NCBI GenBank assembly: GCA_004151065.3
Contig: NWUY0304227273.1
Location: 15,020 to 33,496 of the forward strand
From: Larix sibirica
Taxonomy: Eukaryota > Streptophyta > Pinopsida > Pinales > Pinaceae
Length of the DNA stretch: 18,477 nucleotides
Reading direction: 5' to 3'
Part shown: one piece after another, positions 10,891-18,477 of the stretch
How the letters are laid out: each line of letters opens with the position of its first letter
Position numbering within the stretch: the first letter of the stretch is position 1
Notes under the pieces: generated by a model
What the model was told of the DNA's origin: nothing
Databases searched by the model: none
The model's input: the letters and a program-made list of their open reading frames with translations, nothing else
Made by a program: the position numbers and the translations under genes

Positions 10891-11068
10891 TTTTTTTTCA
10901 GTAGAAAAAAAAACATACTATTGATATTCATTAGTGAATCAAATAGTACATGGATATGAGTCTCATAGAGACTGTACAAAAATATATAACTGATGACTTA
11001 CCCAAAAAAAACAAAATATATCCAAATGTATTCAAAAAATAACCAATGTTCCAGATAGCTGAAACGTA
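10891..11068 (-). other. LINE-B 3' UTR and A-tail
   Basis: On the - strand, non-coding AT-rich sequence after the ORF2 stop (TAA 11071-11069) ends T9-CTACTG-A8 (10913-10891). This end has the same layout as the LINE-A end (T6-CGATGT-A9), although the rest of the two 3' UTRs is not obviously alike. Confidence 0.7.
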
Positions 11069-11530
11069 TTATAGTTCATATATATTTACAGAGCCATCCG
11101 CAACTCTGCAACCTTCTTGGAATTCCTCACAAAATATGAATCCTTCATCTCCAACCATAGCAAGTTTAGATAATTTATCAGCCACAATGTTATGTTGTCG
11201 ATAAATATGCTTAAATTAGAGATATCTGAACGTTTTCAAAATAGATTTTATCCCATCACACCAATGATTAAGCTTTGCCACCTGCAAGGAAAATTGAACG
11301 CACACCCATTTGATTGTAACCCGAGAGTCTCCGAAGACTTGAAGATCATCAATACCGAAAAGGTCGACAACTTTCAGAATGGGCCACAGGGCTAATAGTT
11401 CAACTTTCATGTTTGTACCATGCCCACAATTAAACTTGAGGGTGAAAACATGAACATTACTGATATAAATAATTCCACCTGTAGCACATAAACCATCCTT
11501 TGAAGCGCCATCGAAAAAAACAATTGTCTT
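11069..11530 (-). other. LINE-B RNase H domain (C-terminal ORF2)
   Basis: Motifs in order are IVFFDGASKDG (catalytic Asp), GHGTNMKVELLALW (Glu), QVFGDSRVTIKW (Asp) and, after TAA 11218-11216, FKHIYRQHNIVADKLSK with the conserved His, Arg and final Asp. All four acidic positions are still present, so the single nonsense codon is the main defect within the domain. The GTN motif again suggests the archaeal-like RNase H class seen in some plant L1 elements. Confidence 0.82.
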
Positions 11531-12891
11531 CCTTATTTGAAAATTAAAATTACTCACTCTTTGTAACTCGTGAGGAATAATCTCAATGCAATTCTCCTTT
11601 ACCAAATTAAGAACTTGTGTACAAATTTGATAAACATTTGGTTCCACATCTTCAAATATAGCTTTGTTACGGGCCCTCCAAATAGCCCAAGAAATTAAAG
11701 CGGGAAATTTAGGATAATTTTTGCACTTTCTGTTCCATTCCAGAAAACACAGATCAAAATAATCCTCAGTCCATAAGACCTTAATCCTTAATTCCAAGAG
11801 AATATTGCTCCATATATGTATAGTAAATGCACAGTTCATAAGGATATAAATATGGACTCTGAGCTTGAATGACAGAGCATACATATACTCGGGCCGAGCC
11901 ATTCTCTAACTAAAATTTTATCCCAATTTTTGAGGCAATCAGACAAGGCTAGCCACATGAAACACTTAAGTTTCAGTTGCAACCACCACCTCCATAGCTT
12001 TCTGTACCACCAATGCTCGAGGTAAATGCAATTGTATTTGATGATAACATTATATGGAATTTTGGATGTTATGATCCCTGAAGTATTATTACCATTCCAA
12101 TAGAGAGCATATTTACCACCAAAAAGATGACAACCTGCAGAATTTAGACTGTGTATATACATGTTCCATTCCAAGGCCGATTGGCCCACAAAACCCAAGT
12201 ATTTTGCAGTAAACCAGTATGAATTGAAATTAGACTGCCTCTGAGTTTTACAGATGTGATTCAAGGTATGCATACCCCACTCCTTTAGGTGCTCAATGAT
12301 ATCATTGGACAATGAATACTTTTCCTCCACTCCCAAGATCGGGTCAATACCAATGGATATTGAAGCTCCATCGCCAACTCTCCACACCAAATCCTTTTCC
12401 ATCCAGTTGTAAATCTTCAGAAATCCCCTCCACACAACCGAGACACCACGCAGACATTTCTTCTTTTGATCCCTGATCCAGTTAAGAATATTTCCTTTAA
12501 TATACTTGACAGAGAGAACCCTGGACCATAGCGTGGATCCAAATAAACCCCTCCAAAAAGACTTGAGTCTCAAAGCACAATTAAAGGAGTATAAAATTTT
12601 TATGCCCCACCCACCACAATTTTTAGGAACCGATAAACGTTCCCAGCTGGTCATAATCAAACCGCCATGATCCTTGACACCGTTCCACAGAAAATTGAAG
12701 GAAGTTCTTCTCAGTTTTTTAATGATAGAGCATGGAACTCTAAAAAGAGACATCCAGTAGATAGGAATCCCAGTCAGAACAACTTTTACTAAAGTCAGTC
12801 TACCTCCAATAGATAGAAGTCGAAAATACCATTGATTAATTATGTTGTCCACTTTGGTCAGGAGCCAATCCCAATATTTAACCCCGTAAGC

Positions 12892-12916
12892 ATTTGGGTT
12901 TAAAAAAAACCCAAAT
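12892..12916. repeat. 10-bp perfect inverted repeat at LINE-B frameshift
   Basis: ATTTGGGTTT (12892-12901) and AAACCCAAAT (12907-12916) pair perfectly around five A residues. It sits at the A8/T8 run where the reverse-transcriptase frame is lost. The arms come from coding sequence for the conserved YLGF...NPN block, so the palindrome may be incidental. A hairpin with a homopolymer loop is nevertheless slippage-prone. Confidence 0.5.
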
Positions 12917-15196
12917 ATTTTAGCCCATTCTCCAACTGACAGATTTTATATGGAAAAATTTCATTTAACATATCAAGCTTAGAAACCTCGGTCCTGAGAT
13001 GGTAGAAACACGATTTTGTGACACTTACCACCATCCCTGACGCATTACAGAACCCTTTGATGATATTCTTATAATTTTTCCATTCCTCGATGGAATCCAA
13101 ACCTGCTAACAGAACATCATCAACAAACAAGATATGTGAAATAGAAAGATCAACACCCATCTTGATACCTTTGATTAAGCCTTCAGATTTTGCTTTGTGT
13201 ATTGATTTACACGGTCCTTCGATGACCATAAGGAATAAAAGCAGATAGAACGGGAATCCTTGCCGAATGCCCCGGGTGCTTCTGAAAAAACTTGAAGGAA
13301 CCCCATTGATAAATACAACAAATCTTGTTGTCGAATCGCAGGCCATCATCCAATTTAGAACCAAGGGAGGAATCCCAATTTGAATAAAGATCAGATGAAG
13401 GTACACCCAATCCACTCTCTCGTAGGCTTTCTCTAAGTCCATATTGAGCAATAAATCCTTCAGCTTCCTCTTCTTGATTGAGTGAATTAGTTCCTGAGAA
13501 ATACCAACCGCATCAAGTATTTGACGATCATTCAAAAATCGAAATTGTTCAATTGAAATATGCTTGGACAGTGCAGGTTTTATCTGAACCGCAATAGTCT
13601 TGGAGATGAGTTTATAAACCAAATTACACAAAGCAATTGGTATGAATTCCCCAAAATTTGACGGCTTATTACACTTAGGAATCAAAGTAATGAATGTGGA
13701 ATTTAGTGCGCCAGAAATGAAACTTTATGTCCTAGAGAATTCAACCATATTTAGTAAATCCACTCCCATGATATCAAATAAATGCAAGAATAGTTCGACT
13801 GTCCAACCATCGGGCCCCAAGCTCTTTTCTTTAGCAAATTCCTTTAGAGTGTCTTCAATCTCAGTCAAAGTAACCTGCTTACCCAATTCTGCAGCATCCT
13901 GGTCATCAAAGAAAGCTGGGAACAGCCTGACACTGTCCAACTGAGAATTTAAATCACACTATCCATTATCTGAAAAACTATTACAGAAAAATCTTTTAGC
14001 AACGACCTGCAACTTTTCCAACCCACTGATTTTTCGACCGTTCTCATCAGCAAGTTCCCAAATGGAATTGTAATTTCTACGGCTAGAAGCAAAGGAGTGG
14101 AAAAATTTAGTGTTTTTGTCTCCTAGGCCAATCCACAGAGCTCAACTTTTCAGACGCCACTCCATTTCTTCCTGTAGAAGTAACTGTTCCTTCCTCTATT
14201 CCAAGTCCTTCAAAAGTGAAAAATCATAGTCAGATAACTGCTTTTCCAAATTTTTGAGATGAAGAGCTTGAAGATTTTCCTCCAAGTCAACCAAAACCTG
14301 TTTATCCAATGTTTTCTGCCTTTTGATCCAAATTTTGAACCTGTCCTTAAGCTTCCTAAGTTTATAAACTAATGAATCCATAGGATTTGAAGTTTTATCA
14401 TCAACAAAGGTTGTCCAGAAATGTCGAATCATTTGACAAAAATCCTCATTTTTTAGCCAAGAACTATTAAATTTAAAAGGAAGTTTAGGCAACTGGCTAA
14501 CCTTATCAATTTGTAGAAAAATCGGCCAATGATCAGAAAAAATTTCATCACCCACCCAAGTTCTGTAACGCAAACAATGTTGGAGAAGTGTTAACTTAAT
14601 GAGAAATCTGTCAAGTCTTTTATGGATACATTCCACTCCCTTACTTTCATTGGTCCAAGTAGGGACAAGAGTCACCGGTTTGATGTCCACAAAATCAAAG
14701 GAGCACATCTATTTAACAAAATACTCTGCCAACGAGTCCTTTCTGGCCAAGGTTCCCCATATCTCCAATGAAGAGATTGAAAAGTTGAGATCACCTGCAA
14801 TGATCAGATTTTCAATATTAAGTAGGACAGAATCCTTCAGCGAATCCCAAAATAAGACCCTTTCAGAATACATACCATAGCAATTTAGTATGGACAAATT
14901 CAATTTTAATCGTTCGCTCCAACCCTCAACGAGAATTCCCCAATTGGTTCGAAAAGACTTAAAATTGTAGAAATGAGGATTCCATCCCACAACTAAACCG
15001 CCAGACAGACCAACATAACTAGTAGTAGAGAACTCCCACCCGAGCAAGCAATTCACAAGTTTGAAAAGTGCATAGACATCTTCACACATAGTTTCTTGAA
15101 GACAAATAATATTAGGGTTAGTAGACTATAAGATTTTGGACAAGGCCCTAACCCTAGTGACCTTCCCCAAACCCCTAACGTTTAATGAGAGAATTG

Positions 15197-16792
15197 TCAT
15201 AAATCACCATTAGATACGGGCTTCACTGCTCTAAGTTCCCCATAAGGATCAATGGACTCCACAGGTGAATCTACAATCTTAACTAAATCATCAATTCTAG
15301 TTGAAACTAGAATATAACCAACTGTATCAGAATCCATGGAAGGGTTTTTGAAACGAGACATCTTTTTTCGTATGGTTACATTCTGAAAATGCAGTGATTG
15401 GAGAGATAACACATCCGACTTCAAAGACTGTTTTTTGAGTAAACTTTGAGTGGAGTAAAAAAACCACTATTAGGACCCGCCCTATAACCACGATTCTCTA
15501 GTAAACCATTTTCCTCCATAGTAAAGACATTCGCTTCCCTAACCCATAAACTGTGGTTTCCCCAAGGTTCAAAGCCTTACCCACCAAATCATAACTAGGG
15601 TTCAATACAGTGTCAATCGATGATGATTTCTCATCAGGAACCTTCAACAAGGAACAACTATCCACAAACTGAGATCCATTAGTTTCCTTTTCACCCAAAA
15701 CCCCTGCAGGAGGTAAGACCCCCAAATTTAAGACTACCTCCCTAGTTGAAATGCCTTTATCCAAAGCCTTCTCATCTTCTAGATAAAAATCAAGTTCAAC
15801 AAGGGTAACATCTTTATAAGGAGTAATGGAGTTCGGAGAAGTATTACCCGTAGTGTTCCGAGAAGGAGAAAACTTCTCAGAATCAGAGAGTTGTAAATCC
15901 AGATCTGCTTCCATGACAGAGTCACCCATTTTGAGAATTAGTGGGAACTTTTCCATAACATGCCCCGTCATTCTGTAGTGGAAGCAACAGAATGGGATTT
16001 AAAAAAAATCCATCTTCTGACGGATGACCTGAGTGCCCCAAATAATTTCAACTTCCGCCGGAATCCCTTTGGTCATATCGAACTCGACTAATGCTTTAGC
16101 CAAGTGTCTATCGACACCAAAGAGGGATTTCTTATCAACCCTAATACACTTCCCCACTGTATTTTCCAAGCCCATAATGATGTTCTCAATCCATAGTTCA
16201 ATAGATAAACCAGGCATAAGCATCCATAGATGCTGACGAGACAAACATTCCCGCTTTGGATCAAAGGCCACATGCCACCATTTCAGATTTAAAGAACTAT
16301 CCTTAGACAACCAAATACCATACAAAACTTGTTTAAGGTAGGCTGCATCAGGGAAAATGATTAATATCCAGTGGTTTAAAAAAAAATTACCCTGGGCATT
16401 ATCCCAACAATAGGTTTCTAAGACCTATTTACCCAATTGAGGATTTCATTCTGATTACCAGTAATGTATTCAAGTCTGCCGACCAGACCTCTTCCCGTGA
16501 GCATCTCTACTCGATCTAGATTAGTAGACGCCGATATCAGATAGGTATCCAAACCATCCTTGGCTTCCATAGCATTCACCCGTGTTCTTCTCCTAGCCTT
16601 CTCCCCCAGCATAGGTTTCCCAAAACCTTTATTATAGTTGCTTCGATCAATATCAGAAACCCTCTCGAAAGAACCATCACAGACTGCATGACTAGTGGAG
16701 GCAGGGTTGTACATCCCCAAAAAACGTAATGCACCAGATAACCGACACCAAGCATAAGCAAGTACCGACACCCTTCGCCACTGGCCACACAA
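15197..16792 (-). pseudogene. LINE-B ORF1 relic (DUF4283-like domain plus damaged zinc knuckle)
   Basis: The earliest open frame begins at 16792, and an ATG inside it (MYNPASTS..., about 16714) is an alternative start. The N-terminal part includes GRGLVGRLEYITG and ends at TAG 16420-16418. The frame then shifts at an A9/T9 run (16378-16386) into a DUF4283-like core (16325-15999, with WWHVAFDPKRE and ALVEFD..KGIPAEVEIIWG). TAA 16001-15999 precedes a knuckle at about 15989-15948 reading C-x2-Y-x4-H-x4-F, so two of three cysteines are lost. The tail is acidic and Ser/Thr-rich. It changes frame near 15520 and again at an A6 run (15431-15436) before ending at TGA 15199-15197. In life it would bind element RNA. 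This copy is dead. Confidence 0.75.
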
Positions 16793-17215
16793 GGGGAAAG
16801 ATGGATGACAACTGCTTCCAAATGTCTGAAAAACAACATGAACCCAGAATACCGGTCACATGTAAAAAAATGAACCGGCACTTGTCATGCCACCAGAGAA
16901 ACTAGTTGCACAGAAAAGACAACAGCACCCAACAACAAAAATATAGTCCCACCACCACATCAACAAACGCAAAAAAAAGAACCTGAGGCCAGAAGATGAA
17001 CTGAAAAACCAACCAACAATAATCGAATAGGTCGACACAGTTTAAAAAATTCCTTCTTTTTTCACCCTTGGTTGGTGCTGGGCTGATCCACAAGGGATCA
17101 GCTTGACTCCAAGCCCTATTTCCTACCTAAAACGATCACTGCGCCAATATTTTTCATTAATTCCCCCCCAAGTCTGAAAACCCTAACCCTCCAATGCTCT
17201 GCCCCACCCATGCTT
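16793..17215 (-). other. LINE-B 5' UTR
   Basis: On the - strand this runs from the GGGGCAGAGC/AGGGTTAGGG start to the first ORF1 frame. It is pyrimidine- and TG-rich and non-coding, with short open frames that are low in complexity. It contains a perfect 8-bp hairpin (17082-17102). Internal promoters usually lie in this region in LINEs, but no specific promoter motif could be assigned. Confidence 0.6.
17082..17102. repeat. 8-bp hairpin in LINE-B 5' UTR
   Basis: GCTGATCC (17082-17089) and GGATCAGC (17095-17102) are perfectly complementary around a 5-base loop, ACAAG. It falls roughly 115-135 bases into the inferred 5' UTR and would form a stable GC-containing stem in the RNA. Confidence 0.5.
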
Positions 17216-17715
17216 TATAACATATTCAATTGTTTTAAATGTTGTTATTATAAGATTATATTTATTTAGTATTATAAATATTATATCATTAAAATTGGTT
17301 ATATATAATTAAAAAAATTAATATATAATTATTGTGAATTCCTTCTATAAATGTGAAGAGATAAAAATGAACAATTACTTCCATAAATATTAAAAACTAA
17401 AAATAAATATGACTACACCACTATGGTAGTATCATTCAATTATAAATAATTGTGAATTATTTTCCATACCTTCATGGTAGTATCATTCAATTACATATAA
17501 TTGCGAATTATTTTCCATCCCTTCCTCTCATTCAAAGATATTAAGTGTGGAAAAACCAACATTAAAATTTTTAGACTTTTAATATAATATTAGCACGTCT
17601 TGACATAATGATAACTATTCAGAGTTGCAGGTTATATATTTGAGTGTGCCATGAATTATTTTCCTTTTAATTTTAATTGTAATAAACTTTTTATTACTTT
17701 GTTTAATTAAATATA
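17216..17715. other. AT-rich spacer with tandem duplication, no gene seen
   Basis: This is AT-rich DNA between LINE-B and the minisatellite. Apart from the 51-bp tandem duplication at 17423-17524 I see no coding frame. Part of it might belong to the 5' LTR of the element whose gag begins at 18226, but no LTR start can be fixed because the partner LTR is outside the window. Confidence 0.5.
17423..17524. repeat. 51-bp head-to-tail tandem duplication
   Basis: Copy 1 (17423-17473) and copy 2 (17474-17524) are directly adjacent and both start ATGGTAGTATCATTCAATTA. They differ at four positions of 51. A looser echo of the GTGAATT..CCTTC part lies upstream at about 17333-17345. This looks like a fairly recent local tandem duplication. 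Confidence 0.85.
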
Positions 17716-18100
17716 ACTCTCGGTGAAGCTCTGCTGTGAAAAACCCTCGGTGAATCTCTACGGTGAAAAAATATCGGTGAAGCTCTTTCAGTGAAAACCC
17801 TCGACAAAAACATTTGGTGAAGCTCTAAAGTGAAAACCCTTAGTGAAACATTTGGTGAAGCTCTAAAGTAAAAACCCTCGGTGAAACATTTGGTGAATCT
17901 CTAAAGTGAAAACCCTCAGTGAATCTATGAGGTGAAAAACACTTGGTGAAGTTCTTTCACCGAAAACAAACGGTGAAGTTCTCCAGTGAAAGTTAATATT
18001 TGGGTTAAACCTTCGGTGAAATTGGGGAAACTTGAGGTGAAACATTGGGTGAAACTTTAAGGTGAAAACCCTCGGTGAATCTCTGTTGTGAAAGTTAAAG
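17716..18100. repeat. degenerate GTGAA-rich minisatellite
   Basis: About two dozen GTGAA cores occur in roughly 385 bases, spaced mostly 12-16 bases apart. The commonest unit is CGGTGAAGCTCT, then a 2-4-base variable link, then AGTGAAAACCCT (about 26 bp). A variant block, TGAAACATTTGG, is inserted in the middle. Units are heavily diverged toward the right end (18000-18060). Open frames across it (for example 17863-18111, -) are repeat-derived His/Phe-rich strings and are not genes. The array ends six bases before a putative primer-binding site, so it may lie in the LTR or leader of a retrotransposon. Confidence 0.85.
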
Positions 18101-18105
18101 TAAAT

Positions 18106-18124
18106 TAGCATCCGTGGCTAGGGC
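18106..18124 (+). promoter_or_regulatory. possible decayed retrotransposon primer-binding site
   Basis: TAGCATCCGTGGCTAGGGC resembles the GGCGCCGTTGCCGGGG-type primer-binding site of plant Ty3/gypsy elements, which is complementary to the 3' end of a tRNA (tRNA-Asp in Athila-type elements). About 11 of 18 positions agree by eye, allowing one inserted base. Most differences are transitions. It lies about 100 bp before the gag-like ATG, where a primer site is expected. By sequence alone it would be weak. Confidence 0.3.
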
Positions 18125-18225
18125 ATCTTCATCATTTATACGTGATCTTTAATTTAGGTGCATACATTCCTTCCCTCTCTACTTTCATTTTTTCTTTATA
18201 TACATATTTATATTTTCACATAAAT

Positions 18226-18477
18226 ATGAATAATTCATCACATTTAACAAAAACCGTTAAAGGAAGGCCTAACACAGTTACCCTACAAAGTCTATTTGAA
18301 TATATGGAGTCAGTAGAGAAACATAGGGAATAAGGAGAGGCTAACCTTTATGAATATATAGAAAGCTCGGAGAGACGTAGGGAAGAAAGAGAAGCTAAAC
18401 TCCAGATAGAGTTAAAAGCAATGCTCGATAATAAATTTACATAATTTCAAGAAGAGATCCAAAAACAAATAGATGAT
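18226..18477 (+). pseudogene. gag-like coiled-coil ORF, broken, runs off window
   Basis: The frame from ATG 18226 begins MNNSSHLTKTVKGRPNTV and continues as a charged Glu/Arg/Lys-rich helix (LFEYMESVEKHRE, then LYEYIESSERRREEREA, then EEIQKQIDD). This is typical of the N-terminal coiled coil of plant retrotransposon gag proteins. In-frame TAA codons at 18331-18333 and 18442-18444 break it. It contains a 54-bp tandem duplication (18292-18345 and 18346-18399). At the first stop, copy 1 has TAA where copy 2 has GAA. The frame is open to the right edge, so the 3' part is unseen. A host coiled-coil gene fragment is the alternative. Confidence 0.45.
18292..18399 (+). repeat. 54-bp in-frame tandem duplication in gag-like ORF
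   Basis: Two adjacent 54-base units encode L-F/Y-E-Y-M/I-E-S-x-E-x-x-R-E/R-x-x-E-A blocks. The units stay in frame (18 codons each), and the encoded pattern is better conserved than the bases. That suggests an old duplication which lengthened the coiled coil before the reading frame was lost. Confidence 0.65.

Larger units (their letters stand above)
11069..15200 (-). pseudogene. LINE-B ORF2 relic: endonuclease, reverse transcriptase, zf-RVT, RNase H
   Basis: The start is ATG 15200-15198 (MTILSLNVRGLG), overlapping the ORF1 stop as ATGA. The endonuclease has CLQET, AGDLNF and an intact SDH (about 14534-14526). A coiled, charged linker follows, with GDKNTKFFHS. The reverse transcriptase has GPDGW, MDLEKAY, RQGFPF and FVDD (13127-13116). 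The thumb/zf-RVT region follows (LKLKCFMWLA, then C..C near 11890), and RNase H spans 11530-11069. Stops in the main frame lie at 15128 (TAG), 14711 (TAG), 14198 (TAG), 14144 (TGA), 13961 (TAG), 13727 (TAA) and 11218 (TAA), each given as the first base on the - strand. Frameshifts fall at an 8-base A/T run (12902-12909) and at about 11840-11900. The span of about 1,377 codons matches LINE-A closely. Confidence 0.9.
10891..17215 (-). mobile_element. LINE-B: degenerate near full-length plant L1-type retrotransposon, reverse orientation
   Basis: Read on the - strand this element has a 5' UTR beginning near 17215 (GGGGCAGAGC followed by AGGGTTAGGGTTTT), an ORF1 relic, an ORF2 relic, a 3' UTR and an A8 tail (10898-10891). 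Its size is about 6.3 kb, essentially full length. It shares domain order and many blocks with LINE-A, for example FVDDVL, GTN..VELLALW, HSF near NTKFFH, and TLVP/LVPTW. The two are therefore members of the same clade but clearly different copies. The 5' boundary is set by the end of GC-richer sequence, and the target-site duplication is not convincingly identified. Confidence 0.88.
17716..18477 (+). mobile_element. 5' end of a degenerate LTR retrotransposon (partial, candidate)
   Basis: The order minisatellite, primer-binding-site-like string (18106-18124), about 100-bp AT-rich leader, then a coiled-coil gag-like ORF from ATG 18226 matches the 5' end of a plant Ty3/gypsy-type element. Protease, reverse transcriptase and integrase would lie beyond the window, so lineage cannot be set. 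The left boundary is arbitrary because the LTR start is not visible. Confidence 0.4.

Noticed and set aside
13642-13944. 100-codon + strand open frame inside LINE-B
   Set aside because: The - strand here encodes the reverse-transcriptase region (GPDGW block), so the + frame is its shadow.
16576-17093. Several overlapping - strand frames in the LINE-B 5' region
   Set aside because: They are Phe/Val/Cys-rich translations of a TG- and pyrimidine-rich leader. Only the 16792 frame carries ORF1-like sequence.
17600-17630. SINE-like B-box resemblance
   Set aside because: The similarity to a tRNA B-box is too weak, and no A-box lies at the right distance.
17716-18100. CRISPR-like array
   Set aside because: The repeats are short and degenerate, spacing is irregular and there are no unique spacers of constant length. 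The surroundings are plant retrotransposons, so this is a minisatellite.
17863-18111. 82-codon - strand frame rich in His, Phe and Arg
   Set aside because: It is the translation of the GTGAA minisatellite, with repetition at DNA level and no codon conservation.

Overview
This window reads as nuclear DNA from a plant with a repeat-rich genome, and most of it is decayed retrotransposon sequence. There is no bacterial gene organisation. The long AT-rich spacers, the plant-type L1 LINEs (DUF4283-like domain plus zinc knuckle in ORF1; endonuclease, reverse transcriptase, zf-RVT and RNase H in ORF2) and the start of an LTR-retrotransposon gag all point to a land plant, probably a seed plant. I found no intact host gene, tRNA, rRNA or CRISPR array.

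Layout. Bases 1 to about 1230 are GC-richer and CpG-containing, and I recognise no gene there. Bases 1231 to about 4480 are very AT-rich, with two local direct repeats and small hairpins. From about 4480 to 10878 lies LINE-A on the + strand: 5' region, broken ORF1, broken ORF2, 3' UTR and an A9 tail. From 10891 to about 17215 lies LINE-B on the - strand, with the same organisation and an A8 tail. The two tails face each other and are only 12 bases apart, so about 12.7 kb forms a tail-to-tail pair of related elements. From 17216 to 17715 is AT-rich DNA with a 51-bp tandem duplication. From 17716 to 18100 is a degenerate GTGAA-rich minisatellite. It is followed by a possible decayed primer-binding site and, from 18226 to the window edge, a broken coiled-coil gag-like start.

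How the parts relate. In both LINEs, ORF1 would encode an RNA-binding nucleic-acid chaperone. ORF2 would encode the target-primed reverse transcription machinery with a C-terminal RNase H. The two ORFs overlap slightly at their junction (10 bp in LINE-A, a 4-bp ATGA in LINE-B), which fits stop/restart translation. Neither element can be active, because both carry many nonsense codons and frameshifts. Reading each against the other shows that many LINE-A stops sit where LINE-B keeps Trp or Gln, as expected from C-to-T decay of methylated DNA.

The points I rate most interesting are the tail-to-tail LINE pair, the matched 3'-terminal T-run/6-nt/A-run ends, the shared loss of the last zinc-knuckle cysteine, and the minisatellite placed just before a putative primer-binding site.
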